Assembly (NCBI RefSeq): GCF_031202265.1
Contig: NZ_CP100604.1
Coordinates: 682,001-746,000 of the forward strand
DNA from: Bradyrhizobium sp. Ash2021
GTDB taxonomy: Bacteria > Pseudomonadota > Alphaproteobacteria > Rhizobiales > Xanthobacteraceae
Direction: 5' to 3'
DNA: 64,000 nucleotides
Positions 63,919-64,000 of this stretch are shown one piece after another (positions within the stretch are counted from its first letter, which is position 1; each line of letters starts with the position of its first letter). The notes below the pieces were generated by a model. It ran no database searches. It was given only the letters and a program-made list of their open reading frames with translations, and was not told the DNA's origin. A program made the translations under genes and the position numbers.

Positions 63919-64000
63919 GACAGGTTTTTCCCGGCGCATGATGTTATGGCAACCGCGTACCGAAAATGACCTATAATCGTCGTATCCGCGACAGGCATTT

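Noticed and set aside
1..64000. tRNA, rRNA, CRISPR, phage or origin signals
   Set aside because: No tRNA cloverleaf, rRNA stretch, spacer-repeat array, integrase or attachment-site pair was recognised by eye.

Overview
The window looks like chromosomal DNA of a Bradyrhizobium-type alphaproteobacterium (Nitrobacteraceae). The evidence is high GC, the acdR-acdS pair, a split aap amino-acid transport locus, a lanthanide-type methanol dehydrogenase gene, a CoxD/CoxE-assisted molybdenum hydroxylase, many small secreted or basic proteins of the kind common in that genus, and several families of dispersed palindromic intergenic repeats. The assignment rests on gene content and recalled sequence, not on a search. 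No tRNA, rRNA, CRISPR array or phage module was seen.

Layout. 0-6.2 kb: a leftward NHLM-type peptide export operon (HlyD-like adaptor, C39-peptidase ABC transporter, and an ABC permease/ATPase that runs off the left edge). 6.5-8.6 kb: a secreted hypothetical protein and a trypsin-like protease broken by an exact 19-bp tandem duplication. 8.6-10.2 kb: acdR/acdS (ACC deaminase). 10.3-12.6 kb: a SWIM zinc-finger protein and a small conserved protein. 12.6-18.3 kb: an amino-acid uptake locus (aapQM, an RpiR regulator, a class III aminotransferase, aapJ). 18.3-21.1 kb: aldose epimerase and recQ. 21.3-29.6 kb: a periplasmic redox locus with a haem/beta-propeller protein, a tri-haem cytochrome c, an Ior-like molybdenum hydroxylase, and CoxE/CoxD maturation factors on the opposite strand. 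29.7-34 kb: a PsiF-like protein, a HAD protein, a trypsin and an ADP-forming acyl-CoA synthetase. 34-38.3 kb: a class GN sortase, its LPxTA-bearing VIT/VWA substrate and a divergent XRE regulator. 38.5-42 kb: cspA, an ABC solute-binding protein and a TTG-started acyl-CoA ligase. 42-48 kb: repeats, a TerC protein, and a xoxF gene cut by an IS256-family element with 9-bp target duplications. 48.2-49.6 kb: a TetR regulator and an SDR, each preceded by the same 26-bp operator-like sequence. 49.9-55.7 kb: DUF3050, AraC, a run of tiny secreted/membrane proteins, DUF1614 and MarR. 56.3-58.1 kb: a secreted tannase/feruloyl esterase. 58.2-64 kb: small hypotheticals, a LysM protein, a YdhR-like monooxygenase, an amidohydrolase and a TctC-type binding protein.

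Most of the content is metabolic and cell-envelope housekeeping of a soil or plant bacterium. Accessory signals are concentrated at 0-8.6 kb, 34-38 kb and 42-55 kb. Two genes are visibly damaged (the S1C-type protease and xoxF) and one short gene remnant (DUF1614 C-terminus) was found. The best leads for something undescribed are the sortase pair with a phased-repeat XRE control region, the TetR/SDR unit with matched operators, and the coupled small-protein cluster at 52.9-53.6 kb.
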